A stretch of 58,579 bases of DNA from Pelagibacteraceae bacterium AG-414-M23. GTDB lineage: Bacteria; Pseudomonadota; Alphaproteobacteria; Pelagibacterales; Pelagibacteraceae. Positions 25,890 through 33,237 of this stretch are shown piece after piece. Location of the stretch: the NCBI GenBank assembly GCA_003214525.1, contig QCLN01000007.1, positions 1-58,579 of the forward strand, in the 5' to 3' direction. Below the pieces are notes generated by a model. The model was not told the DNA's origin and made no database searches. It saw only the letters and a program-made list of their open reading frames with translations. The translations under genes and the position numbers were made by a program. Each line of letters begins with the position of its first letter. Position 1 is the stretch's first letter.

Positions 25890-27206
25890 ATGTTAGATCT
25901 AATAATTAAAAATGGAATGTGTTTTGTTGATGGAAAGATTCAAAAGTTAAGCATTGGAATTAAAAATGGTAAAATAATCGAAATAGGTGAAATTAAACAA
26001 GAAAAATCAAAAAATGAATTTAATGCAGAAAATTTAACTGTATTACCAGGGTGTATTGATACACAGGTTCATTTTAGAGAGCCTGGCTCGACTGACGCTG
26101 AAGATTTACACTCCGGAAGTAGAGCGGCTATAGCAGGGGGTATAACAAGTGTTTTTGAAATGCCAAATACAAATCCTCCCACAACTACAAAAGATGAATT
26201 TAATAAAAAACTAAGTTTAGCAAAAAATAGAATGTATTGTAATTATGCATTTTATTTCGGCGCAACCCCAGACAACTTTGACGAATTAGCAAAAGTAAAT
26301 GAAATAGAAGGATGTTGTGGAATCAAGCTGTTTGCAGGTTCGTCCACTGGAAACCTTCTTGTAGATAAAGAAGAGGATATAGAAAAAGTATTTGAGCATG
26401 CGTCAAAAGTAGTTTCAGTTCACTCGGAAGATGAAGAGATTTTAAATTTAAGAAAAAAATTAAGAGAAAAAAACAATGTTAAAACTCATCCAATTTGGAG
26501 AAATGAAGAAGTTGCAATGTCTTCGACAAGAAGAATTGTTAAAATTGCAAATAGGCTAAATAAAAAAGCACATATTCTACATGTTACCACAAAAGAGGAG
26601 GTTAATTTTTTATCACAACATAAAGGAAATATTACATTTGAAATTACTCCGCAGCATTTAACTTTACATGCTCCTGATTGTTATGACAAACTTGGAACTT
26701 ATGCTCAGATGAATCCGCCTTTAAGAGACAAGCACCATTATGATAGATTGTGGTATGGAGTAAGAAATAATTTTAATGACACAATTGGATCTGATCATGC
26801 CCCACATTTAAAAGTAAATAAAGAAAAAGAATATCCAAATTCACCATCAGGGATGCCCGGGGTACAAACTTTAATGCCAGTAATGTTAAACCATGTAAAT
26901 GATAAAAAATTATCACTTAATCAATTAATTAATCTTGTTTGTGAAAATCCTGTTAAAATTTTTGGAATTAAAAATAAAGGATTTATCAAAGAAGGATATG
27001 ATGCCGACCTTACAATTGTTGATATGAACAAAACAATTGAGATTAAAAATTCAAATATTGAGAGTAAATGTGGCTGGTCTCCATTTGATGGATATAAATT
27101 TAAAGGATCTCCAGTTGCAACTATAATTGATGGAAAAGTTAAGATGGAAAAAGGAAAAATTATAGGTGACCCTGAAGGACTACCAATTGTATTCAAAAAA
27201 AAATAA
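25890..27206 (+). CDS. pyrC: Dihydroorotase (class I type)
   Basis: Amidohydrolase of pyrimidine synthesis that interconverts carbamoyl-aspartate and dihydroorotate. The fold signature is clear: PGCIDTQVHFREPG at about 53-66, EMPNTNPPTTT, and GSDHAPH with the metal and proton-transfer residues. The usual DxHxH metal motif reads D57-T-Q59-V-H61, with Gln in place of the first histidine. I believe related alphaproteobacterial sequences share this, so it is noted and not taken as decay. Length 438 is complete. The small gene after it begins inside its last codons. Confidence 0.9.
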   Translation: MLDLIIKNGMCFVDGKIQKLSIGIKNGKIIEIGEIKQEKSKNEFNAENLTVLPGCIDTQVHFREPGSTDAEDLHSGSRAAIAGGITSVFEMPNTNPPTTTKDEFNKKLSLAKNRMYCNYAFYFGATPDNFDELAKVNEIEGCCGIKLFAGSSTGNLLVDKEEDIEKVFEHASKVVSVHSEDEEILNLRKKLREKNNVKTHPIWRNEEVAMSSTRRIVKIANRLNKKAHILHVTTKEEVNFLSQHKGNITFEITPQHLTLHAPDCYDKLGTYAQMNPPLRDKHHYDRLWYGVRNNFNDTIGSDHAPHLKVNKEKEYPNSPSGMPGVQTLMPVMLNHVNDKKLSLNQLINLVCENPVKIFGIKNKGFIKEGYDADLTIVDMNKTIEIKNSNIESKCGWSPFDGYKFKGSPVATIIDGKVKMEKGKIIGDPEGLPIVFKKK

Positions 27207-27459
27207 TTATAAAATAATATTATTCTTAATTACAATCTTATTTTGCACAAATTCATATTCAGGAATTAATGAAAAACAAAAGTCGGTAATTGAGGCGCAA
27301 TTATTTTTAATGAACGAAGGTATGATTTCAAAAAAAGCAGTTTTTGAAAAAGCAAAAATTTTTGATAGTAAAGGATTTTTCGGAATGAACTCAGATGTAA
27401 TGACACAAGAAGAATTTGATAAATTTTTAAAAAAACAGGAGCGAAGGACCCAACATTAA
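27187..27459 (+). CDS. Small exported protein of unknown function
   Basis: I do not recognise this protein. With a TTG start at 27187 it is 90 residues and begins with a clear signal peptide (YSKKNNYKIILFLITILFCTNSYS), so it is probably periplasmic. The mature part is charged and helical, with VFEKAKIFDSKGFFGMNSDVMTQEEFDKFL-like content and no cysteine. The frame opens further back to a GTG at 27166, but those residues would precede the signal peptide and lie inside pyrC. The 20-bp overlap suggests translation coupled to pyrC. Confidence 0.6.
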   Translation: MYSKKNNYKIILFLITILFCTNSYSGINEKQKSVIEAQLFLMNEGMISKKAVFEKAKIFDSKGFFGMNSDVMTQEEFDKFLKKQERRTQH

Positions 27460-27481
27460 AAATATATTTAAAAATTAATTT

Positions 27482-27814
27482 TTAAATGCTTTTTCCAGAA
27501 AAAGTGTTTACAAGAACAACACCCATTACTATAAGAAATAATCCCAGAACTGCTTGCCAGCTAAGACTTTGTTTAAAAAAAAAGTATCCGAAAATTGCAA
27601 TTGTAAATATTCCTAATCCGCTCCAAGTTGCATAAACAATAGCAATTGGAATTTTGTGTAATACATGAGTGAGGCAGTATAGAGCTGATAGATAACAGGT
27701 GGCAGCAACTGCTGTAGGGAATAATTTTGTGAAATTTTGAGTGGAAGGAAGAAGAAGTGTGCCTGCCACTTCACAGAAAATTGCAACGAACATAAAAAAA
27801 TAAGCTTTTGTCAT
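27482..27814 (-). CDS. SMR-family small multidrug transporter
   Basis: Four-helix proton-coupled exporter of the EmrE/SugE superfamily, 110 residues. The membrane-embedded glutamate required for transport is E15 in AIFCEVAGT. The signature YATWSGLGI gives the conserved tryptophan at 64. The pattern fits EmrE-like pumps better than guanidinium exporters, but substrate cannot be fixed. Its start shares one base with the stop of the upstream acyl-CoA synthetase gene, so the two form an operon. Confidence 0.88.
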   Translation of the reverse strand: MTKAYFFMFVAIFCEVAGTLLLPSTQNFTKLFPTAVAATCYLSALYCLTHVLHKIPIAIVYATWSGLGIFTIAIFGYFFFKQSLSWQAVLGLFLIVMGVVLVNTFSGKSI

Positions 27815-29709
27815 TATATTAAAATTTTATTTTTTATTAAATCTTGCTTTATTTCATCTAAAATTGCTGGATCGTCAATTGTTGCTGGCATTTTATATTC
27901 TTCTTTATCAGCAATTTTTCTTACTGTTCCTCTTAATATTTTACCCGACCTTGTTTTTGGTAATCTTTTTACCACAATTGCTGTTTTAAATGCCGCTACA
28001 GGACCAACTTTATTTCTAACCATTTGAATGCATTCTTTTGATATAATTTCATTATCCTTTATAACGCCAGCTTTTAAAGCAATAAGACCTATAGGAAGTT
28101 GACCTTTTAATTGATCCTTAATTCCTATAACCGCACATTCGGCTACAGATTGATGTTCTGAAAGAACTTCTTCTATTGCGCCAGTTGACAATCTGTGTCC
28201 AGCGACATTAATAATATCATCTGTTCGTGACATAATCCAAACATAACCATCTTCATCAATGTGTCCTGCGTCATATGTTTGATAATAACCTTCATAGTTA
28301 GTCATATAATTTTCTTTATATCTTTGATCTGCATTCCATAGGGTTGGAAATGTGCCCGGAGGTAATGGAAGTTTGACAACTATATCACCCATCTCATTTG
28401 GTTTTGCCAAAGAATTATCTGGTTTGATTATTCTTACATCATACCCTGGAACAGGTTTAGAAGCTGAACCATATTTTGTTTTCTGCATTTCTATACCAGT
28501 GCAATTTCCACTTATTGACCAACTTGTTTCAGTTTGCCACCAATGATCAATTACTGGAACTTTCAATAAATTTTCAGCCCATTTTATTGTGTCTGGATCA
28601 GCCCTTTCTCCAGCTAAGAATAAAGATTTAAATGAACTTAAATCATATTTAGAAAAAAACTTTCCTTCAGGATCTTCTTTTTTAATTGCTCTAAAAGCAG
28701 TTGGAGCAGTAAATAAAGATTTAATTTTGTAATCTGAAATTATTCTCCAGAAAACTCCAGCATCTGGCGTACCAACAGGCTTACCTTCAAATAAAACTGT
28801 GGTGCATCCTTTAAATAATGGAGCATAAACAATATAAGAATGACCCACTATCCATCCAATGTCACTTGCTGACCACCAAACATCATCTTCATCAATATTA
28901 TAGATGTTTTTCATGGTCCATTTTAATGCTACAATGTGACCACCTGTATCTCTAACTATTCCTTTGGGTATTCCTGTTGTTCCAGATGTATATAAAATGT
29001 AAGCAAAATCATTAGACCCCATTTCAACACAGTCTTTATCTTTTGCGTTAGACAAAGCCTCATCCCAACCAATCTCTTTGGGAGCATTTAATTTTACCTC
29101 ATGATCTTTTCTTTGAAAAAATATTACTTTTTCTAATTTATGTTTTGCAATCTTTAATGCTCCATCGACCAAAGGTCTGTATTCAACTGTTTTTCCTGGT
29201 TCAAACCCACATGAAGCTGTAATTAAAATTTTTGCCTTACTGTCGTCTATCCTACTTGCAAGTTCATTTGAGGCAAATCCACCAAAGACAACAGAGTGTA
29301 TGGCTCCAATTCTACCACAGGCAAGCATTGCAACTACTGCCTCAGGTATCATCGGCATGTAGATAACAACTCGATCTCCTTTTTTAATTCCAAGATTGTC
29401 CAAAGCTCCTGCAAATTTAGAAACTTTTGCTTTTAATTGACTAAATGTAAATTGAGCTTTGTTTCCCGTTATTGGACTATCATAAATTAATGCAAGTTTA
29501 TCTCCTTTGCCCTGTTCAATATGATGATCCAAAGCATTATAACAAGTATTTGTAACTCCATCCTCAAACCATTTATAGAATGGAGATTTAGTTTTGTTTA
29601 AAATTTTACTTGGTTTTTTAAACCAAAAAATATCTTCAGAAACATTTTTCCAAAAATCTTCAGGATTTTTTATTGAATTTTCATAAATTTGATTAAATTT
29701 TTGACCCAT
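27814..29709 (-). CDS. prpE: Propionyl-CoA/acetyl-CoA synthetase
   Basis: ANL-superfamily ligase that activates a short-chain acid to acyl-CoA through an acyl-adenylate. The P-loop YTSGTTGIPKG, the following RDTGGH (characteristic of the PrpE/ACSS3 branch), and the C-terminal PKTRSGKILRG with the regulatory acetylatable lysine are all present. Length 631 matches PrpE. Propionate is the likely preferred substrate, but acetate cannot be excluded. Nothing else of a methylcitrate pathway lies next to it. It is divergent from proteorhodopsin across a 215-bp spacer. Confidence 0.88.
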   Translation of the reverse strand: MGQKFNQIYENSIKNPEDFWKNVSEDIFWFKKPSKILNKTKSPFYKWFEDGVTNTCYNALDHHIEQGKGDKLALIYDSPITGNKAQFTFSQLKAKVSKFAGALDNLGIKKGDRVVIYMPMIPEAVVAMLACGRIGAIHSVVFGGFASNELASRIDDSKAKILITASCGFEPGKTVEYRPLVDGALKIAKHKLEKVIFFQRKDHEVKLNAPKEIGWDEALSNAKDKDCVEMGSNDFAYILYTSGTTGIPKGIVRDTGGHIVALKWTMKNIYNIDEDDVWWSASDIGWIVGHSYIVYAPLFKGCTTVLFEGKPVGTPDAGVFWRIISDYKIKSLFTAPTAFRAIKKEDPEGKFFSKYDLSSFKSLFLAGERADPDTIKWAENLLKVPVIDHWWQTETSWSISGNCTGIEMQKTKYGSASKPVPGYDVRIIKPDNSLAKPNEMGDIVVKLPLPPGTFPTLWNADQRYKENYMTNYEGYYQTYDAGHIDEDGYVWIMSRTDDIINVAGHRLSTGAIEEVLSEHQSVAECAVIGIKDQLKGQLPIGLIALKAGVIKDNEIISKECIQMVRNKVGPVAAFKTAIVVKRLPKTRSGKILRGTVRKIADKEEYKMPATIDDPAILDEIKQDLIKNKILI

Positions 29710-29855
29710 TATGATTTGTTATTAAGAACCATTATTAATAAGATTTAATGTTATAGGTTGCATTTAATTTTAAAAAGTTAATAAAATCAATACTTTTTAA
29801 TGCTCAAAAAAACTTTTAATACTCATTTATATTTGATATTAAGCCCATAACTTAG

Positions 29856-29876
29856 GAATGACCATATTGGTCGTTC
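29856..29876 (+). repeat. Inverted repeat / hairpin upstream of proteorhodopsin
   Basis: GAATGACCA and TGGTCGTTC flank a three-base TAT loop. All nine pairs form in RNA, one of them a G-U wobble. It is notably less AT-rich than its surroundings. It could be an operator dyad or a 5' leader hairpin; no run of T follows, so it is not a normal terminator. Confidence 0.7.
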
Positions 29877-29878
29877 TG

Positions 29879-29896
29879 TAGTTTAAATTTAAACTA
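29879..29896. repeat. 18-bp perfect palindrome upstream of proteorhodopsin
   Basis: TAGTTTAAATTTAAACTA is its own reverse complement across all 18 bases. It starts two bases after the preceding inverted repeat and ends 13 bases before the ribosome site. It is composed almost only of A and T, so chance is not excluded, but length and placement fit a dimeric regulator site or an RNA structure. Confidence 0.65.
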
Positions 29897-29924
29897 TAAA
29901 TAAACAAAAGAGGGAGTTTTTAAT

Positions 29925-30695
29925 ATGAAAAAACTTAAACTTTTTGCGCTAGCAACTGTTGCCCTATTGGGTTTTTCAGGTGCTGCAAACGCAGAAACTG
30001 TTCTCTTGGCTTCTGACGACTTTGTTGGAATTTCCTTTTGGGTAATTTCAATGGGTATGTTGGCTGCTACTGCATTCTTTTTCATGGAAAGAGGATCAGT
30101 TGCATCTGGATGGAGAACTTCAGTAACGGTTGCAGGACTTGTAACTGGTATTGCATTTATCCACTACATGTACATGAGAGGTGTATGGGTACAAACTGGA
30201 GAATCACCAACTGTATATAGATACATTGACTGGTTAATCACTGTGCCACTACAGATGGTAGAATTTTATTTAATTCTCGCAGCTGTAAGAAAAGTACCTG
30301 GAGGAATATTCTGGAGACTATTAATCGGATCTTTAGTAATGCTAATAGGTGGATACATGGGAGAAGCGGGTTACATCAATTCTCTTCTTGGTTTCATAAT
30401 TGGTATGGCTGGATGGTTATACATTCTTTATGAAGTATTTTCAGGTGAAGCTGGAAAAGCAGCAGCTAAAAGTGGTAACAAAGGTCTTGTAACTGCATTT
30501 AGTGCAATGAGAATGATCGTAACAATTGGTTGGGCAATATACCCATTAGGTTATGTATTTGGTTACCTAACAGGTGGTGTAGATGCTGAATCACTAAACG
30601 TGATTTATAACCTTGCAGACTTTATTAACAAAATCGCATTCGGTTTAGTTATTTGGGCTGCAGCGATGCAAAATACATCGGCTAGATCTAGATAA
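29925..30695 (+). CDS. Proteorhodopsin, blue-absorbing type
   Basis: Light-driven proton pump of the inner membrane: seven helices with retinal bound as a Schiff base. It has a cleavable signal peptide (residues 1-23, ending ANA). Functional residues are at a constant offset of +5 from the reference green proteorhodopsin: H80, proton acceptor D102, proton donor E113 and retinal lysine K236. The tuning position (reference 105) is Q110, which gives blue absorption. Length 256 is complete. The ribosome site is strong and a terminator follows, so it is likely an abundant single-gene transcript. No retinal synthesis gene lies in the window. Confidence 0.98.
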   Translation: MKKLKLFALATVALLGFSGAANAETVLLASDDFVGISFWVISMGMLAATAFFFMERGSVASGWRTSVTVAGLVTGIAFIHYMYMRGVWVQTGESPTVYRYIDWLITVPLQMVEFYLILAAVRKVPGGIFWRLLIGSLVMLIGGYMGEAGYINSLLGFIIGMAGWLYILYEVFSGEAGKAAAKSGNKGLVTAFSAMRMIVTIGWAIYPLGYVFGYLTGGVDAESLNVIYNLADFINKIAFGLVIWAAAMQNTSARSR

Positions 30696-30723
30696 TAATT
30701 ATTACTAGACTGGACTTTAATTT

Positions 30724-30764
30724 AATAGGGCGAGTATGTTTTACATACTTGCCCTATTTTTTTT
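30724..30764 (+). terminator. Rho-independent terminator of proteorhodopsin
   Basis: A 15-bp stem (arms 30724-30738 and 30744-30758, one G-T pair) closes a five-base loop and runs into eight T residues. It is by far the most stable hairpin near here and lies 29 bp after the stop codon, separating proteorhodopsin from the ferredoxin operon. Confidence 0.93.
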
Positions 30765-30782
30765 AGTTATTATATAAATCGC

Positions 30783-31103
30783 ATGGCAAAAATTACTTAT
30801 ATTGAACATAACGGCAAATCTCACACAATTGATGTAGAAAATGGCTTAACTGTTATGGAGGGTGCCGTTCAAAATGATATACCTGGAATTGATGCTGACT
30901 GTGGTGGCTCAATGGCATGCGCTACCTGCCATGTTTATGTCAAAGAAGATTGGTTTAATAAAGTTCCATCTAAAGCAGAAGGAGAAGACGACATGTTAGA
31001 TCAAGCTTATGAACCTAAAAAAAACAGTAGACTAAGTTGCCAACTTATAATCTCAGATGAGCTAGATGGATTAACAGTTAATTTACCAGAGAAACAAGTT
31101 TAA
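30783..31103 (+). CDS. 2Fe-2S ferredoxin (adrenodoxin type)
   Basis: Small soluble electron carrier, 106 residues. Cluster ligands are C40, C46, C49 (C-x5-C-x2-C in [12 protein letters not shown]) and C86 in RLSCQ, the vertebrate/adrenodoxin-type spacing used by bacterial ISC-type and monooxygenase ferredoxins. The stop overlaps the reductase start by one base, so the pair is likely one redox couple. Confidence 0.94.
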   Translation: MAKITYIEHNGKSHTIDVENGLTVMEGAVQNDIPGIDADCGGSMACATCHVYVKEDWFNKVPSKAEGEDDMLDQAYEPKKNSRLSCQLIISDELDGLTVNLPEKQV

Positions 31104-32119
31104 TGATAAAAACAGATGTAGTAATAATCGGAGCAGGTCCAACAGGATTATTTTGCGCACATCAATTGGGCGTTATAGGTCTGAAATGCGAAATAATAGA
31201 TAATCTAAATAAAGCAGGTGGACAATGTATTGAGCTTTATCCTGATAAACCTATTTACGACATCCCTGCAATACCCGAATGCACAGGCGAAGAATTAACC
31301 AAAGGTTTACTTAAACAAATTGAACCGTTTAATTTTAAAATTCATCTTAATCAAAGAGTGGAGAAATTATCTAAAGAGGGAAATAATTGGAAAATAACTA
31401 CAAGTAATAAAAATGAATTTCTATCTTCAAGCATTATAATAGCAGGAGGCGTTGGGTCATTTGAACCTAGAAAATTTACTGTGAAAGAATGTGAAAAATT
31501 TGAGAATAATTCAGTACTGTATTCGATTAAAGATAAATCAATATTTAAAGAAAAGACAGTTTCTATTTTTGGAGGTGGTGATAGTGCATTAGATTGGGCT
31601 ATAGAATTGTCAAAAAATTCAAAAGTAATATTAGTTCATAGAAGAGATGAATTTAGAGGAGCATCATCAAGTGTGGATAAGGTCAAAAAATTAGAAAAAG
31701 AAAACAAAATTGAATTATTTACAAAACATCAGTTATCTAAAATATCTGGAGATAGCAAACTAGAAGGCATCGAAATAAAGCATGATGACGATACAGTAAA
31801 ATCATTTAAAACAGATTATCTATTAGGTTTTTTTGGTTTAATTATGCAACTTGGTCCCATTTTAGATTGGGGACTGAATGTTGATAAAAAAACAATACCA
31901 GTAAACACAGAGAATTTTGAAACCAATCAAAAAGGAATTTTTGCAATTGGTGATATTTGTTCATATCCAGGAAAATTAAAACTTATCTTATCTGGTTTTC
32001 ATGAAGGTGCTTTAGCAGCAAGAGGATGTTTTAAATATGCAAGACCAGATGAAAAATTAAGATTTGAATTTACAACAACTTCAAAAGCTATCCGTGAAAG
32101 ACTAGGTAAGTCAAATTGA
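31103..32119 (+). CDS. Thioredoxin-reductase-like ferredoxin--NADP reductase
   Basis: FAD- and NAD(P)H-binding flavoprotein of 338 residues. It has an FAD loop GAGPTGLFCAHQLG at the start, a second nucleotide loop FGGGDSALDWA and HRRDEFRGA for NADPH. The redox CxxC of true thioredoxin reductases is missing, which marks the TrxR-like ferredoxin reductase branch. The preceding ferredoxin is the natural partner. A 4-bp overlap leads into the GST gene. Confidence 0.9.
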   Translation: MIKTDVVIIGAGPTGLFCAHQLGVIGLKCEIIDNLNKAGGQCIELYPDKPIYDIPAIPECTGEELTKGLLKQIEPFNFKIHLNQRVEKLSKEGNNWKITTSNKNEFLSSSIIIAGGVGSFEPRKFTVKECEKFENNSVLYSIKDKSIFKEKTVSIFGGGDSALDWAIELSKNSKVILVHRRDEFRGASSSVDKVKKLEKENKIELFTKHQLSKISGDSKLEGIEIKHDDDTVKSFKTDYLLGFFGLIMQLGPILDWGLNVDKKTIPVNTENFETNQKGIFAIGDICSYPGKLKLILSGFHEGALAARGCFKYARPDEKLRFEFTTTSKAIRERLGKSN

Positions 32120-32745
32120 TAGAACTTTTTTCAGCTGACACTCCTAATGGAAAAAAAATTAGCATTATGCTTGAGGAGATTAATTTTGAATATAAAGTCA
32201 CAAAATTAAACTTAAATAATGGTGACCAGTTTAAAACTGAGTTTAAAAAAATAAGTCCTTTTAGTAAAATTCCTGTAATCATTGATCATAAAAATAATGG
32301 AGAAGCAATTTTTGAATCTGGAGCCATACTTATATATCTTGGTGAAAAAAGTGGAAAGTTTTATGATAACAATGAGAGATTAAAAATTAATCAATGGTTA
32401 ATGGCCCAAATGGGTTATGTAGGACCTATTATTGGGCAACATCATCAATTTCATCATTACAATCCTGGAAAAAGCGAATTTGGAGAAGAGCGATACTTTA
32501 AGATCACTCGATCAATCTACAAAGATTTAGATGAAAGACTTAGTCACTCAAATTTTTTGGCAGGTCCAAACTATACAATAGCAGATATTGCAACCTGGCC
32601 ATGGATTGCAAGGCATGAGTGGCATGATATCGGATTAAAAAACTTCAAGAACTTAACTAGATGGTATTTAGAAATATCAAATAGAAAAGCTGTTATTAAA
32701 GGTTATGATTTTATGAAAAGAGGTGAAATTATTCCTAAACCTTAA
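32116..32745 (+). CDS. Glutathione S-transferase, nu-class-like (YfcG/YghU type)
   Basis: Thioredoxin-fold N-terminus starting IELFSADTPNGKKISIMLEE, which matches the TPNG segment of the YfcG group of disulfide-reducing GSTs, followed by the all-helical C-terminal domain (YTIADIATWPW). Length 209 is normal. The start is a TTG that overlaps the reductase stop (TTGA). Position after the ferredoxin-reductase pair points to a redox role and not a purely detoxifying one. Its 3' end overlaps dksA by 4 bp. Confidence 0.88.
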   Translation: MIELFSADTPNGKKISIMLEEINFEYKVTKLNLNNGDQFKTEFKKISPFSKIPVIIDHKNNGEAIFESGAILIYLGEKSGKFYDNNERLKINQWLMAQMGYVGPIIGQHHQFHHYNPGKSEFGEERYFKITRSIYKDLDERLSHSNFLAGPNYTIADIATWPWIARHEWHDIGLKNFKNLTRWYLEISNRKAVIKGYDFMKRGEIIPKP

Positions 32746-33158
32746 TCGTCAGCGTAAACTTTCTCTTCTTTTTCGTGTTTTTCTTGAGCAGCAATACATA
32801 AGGTTGCGACAGGTCTTGCTATTAATCTTTTTAAACCTATAGGTTCTCCAGTATCATCACAAAAACCATATGTACCATTCTGAATTCTTTTTAAAGCTGA
32901 ATCTATTTTTGCAATTAATTTTATTTGTCTATTAATTGCTCTTAGTTCAACATTTTTTTCTGTATAAGAGCTTGCCTGATCAACAATGTCTGCTGATGTA
33001 CTATTGTCATCTAATGAGCTGTTATAGATGGCTTCGTTGCTACTTCTTTTTAAATCAGTCTTCCAATCTTGTAATTTTTTTTTGAAAAAAGCTAAATGCT
33101 TTGGACACATGTATTTTTCAGTTTCTTTAGGGGTATATGTCTTAGAAATTTTTACCAT
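32742..33158 (-). CDS. dksA: DksA-family transcription factor
   Basis: RNA polymerase secondary-channel regulator of the stringent response. It begins KISKTYTPKETEKYM, like alphaproteobacterial DksA, has a coiled-coil, and ends in the zinc-finger-like YGFCDDTGEPIGLKRLIARPVATLC. Only two of the four zinc cysteines of E. coli DksA remain. I place the start at the ATG at 33158 (138 residues) since the family usually begins there; ATG at 33191 or TTG at 33194 would add 11-12 residues. No partner gene. Confidence 0.88.
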   Translation of the reverse strand: MVKISKTYTPKETEKYMCPKHLAFFKKKLQDWKTDLKRSSNEAIYNSSLDDNSTSADIVDQASSYTEKNVELRAINRQIKLIAKIDSALKRIQNGTYGFCDDTGEPIGLKRLIARPVATLCIAAQEKHEKEEKVYADD

Positions 33159-33237
33159 CTCAATATTTAAAAATCCGGTGAATATATTCATCAATTGACT
33201 ACTGTCAAGAAAGCATTAATTGTGTAAATTAAAGAAA

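Larger units (their letters stand above)
29710..29924. promoter_or_regulatory. Divergent spacer before proteorhodopsin
   Basis: This is the longest gene-free stretch in the window, between prpE (minus) and proteorhodopsin (plus). It is AT-rich and encodes no convincing small protein. The distal part has candidate promoter words (TTGCAT at 29758, TTGATA at 29833) but no well-spaced pair that I trust. The proximal 70 bp hold two dyad elements and a strong ribosome site (AGAGGGAG at about 29909-29916, 8 bp before the ATG). Confidence 0.6.

Noticed and set aside
29710..29855. Riboswitch or small RNA in the distal prpE/proteorhodopsin spacer
   Set aside because: The segment is nearly all A/T with no conserved core of any riboswitch class I know.
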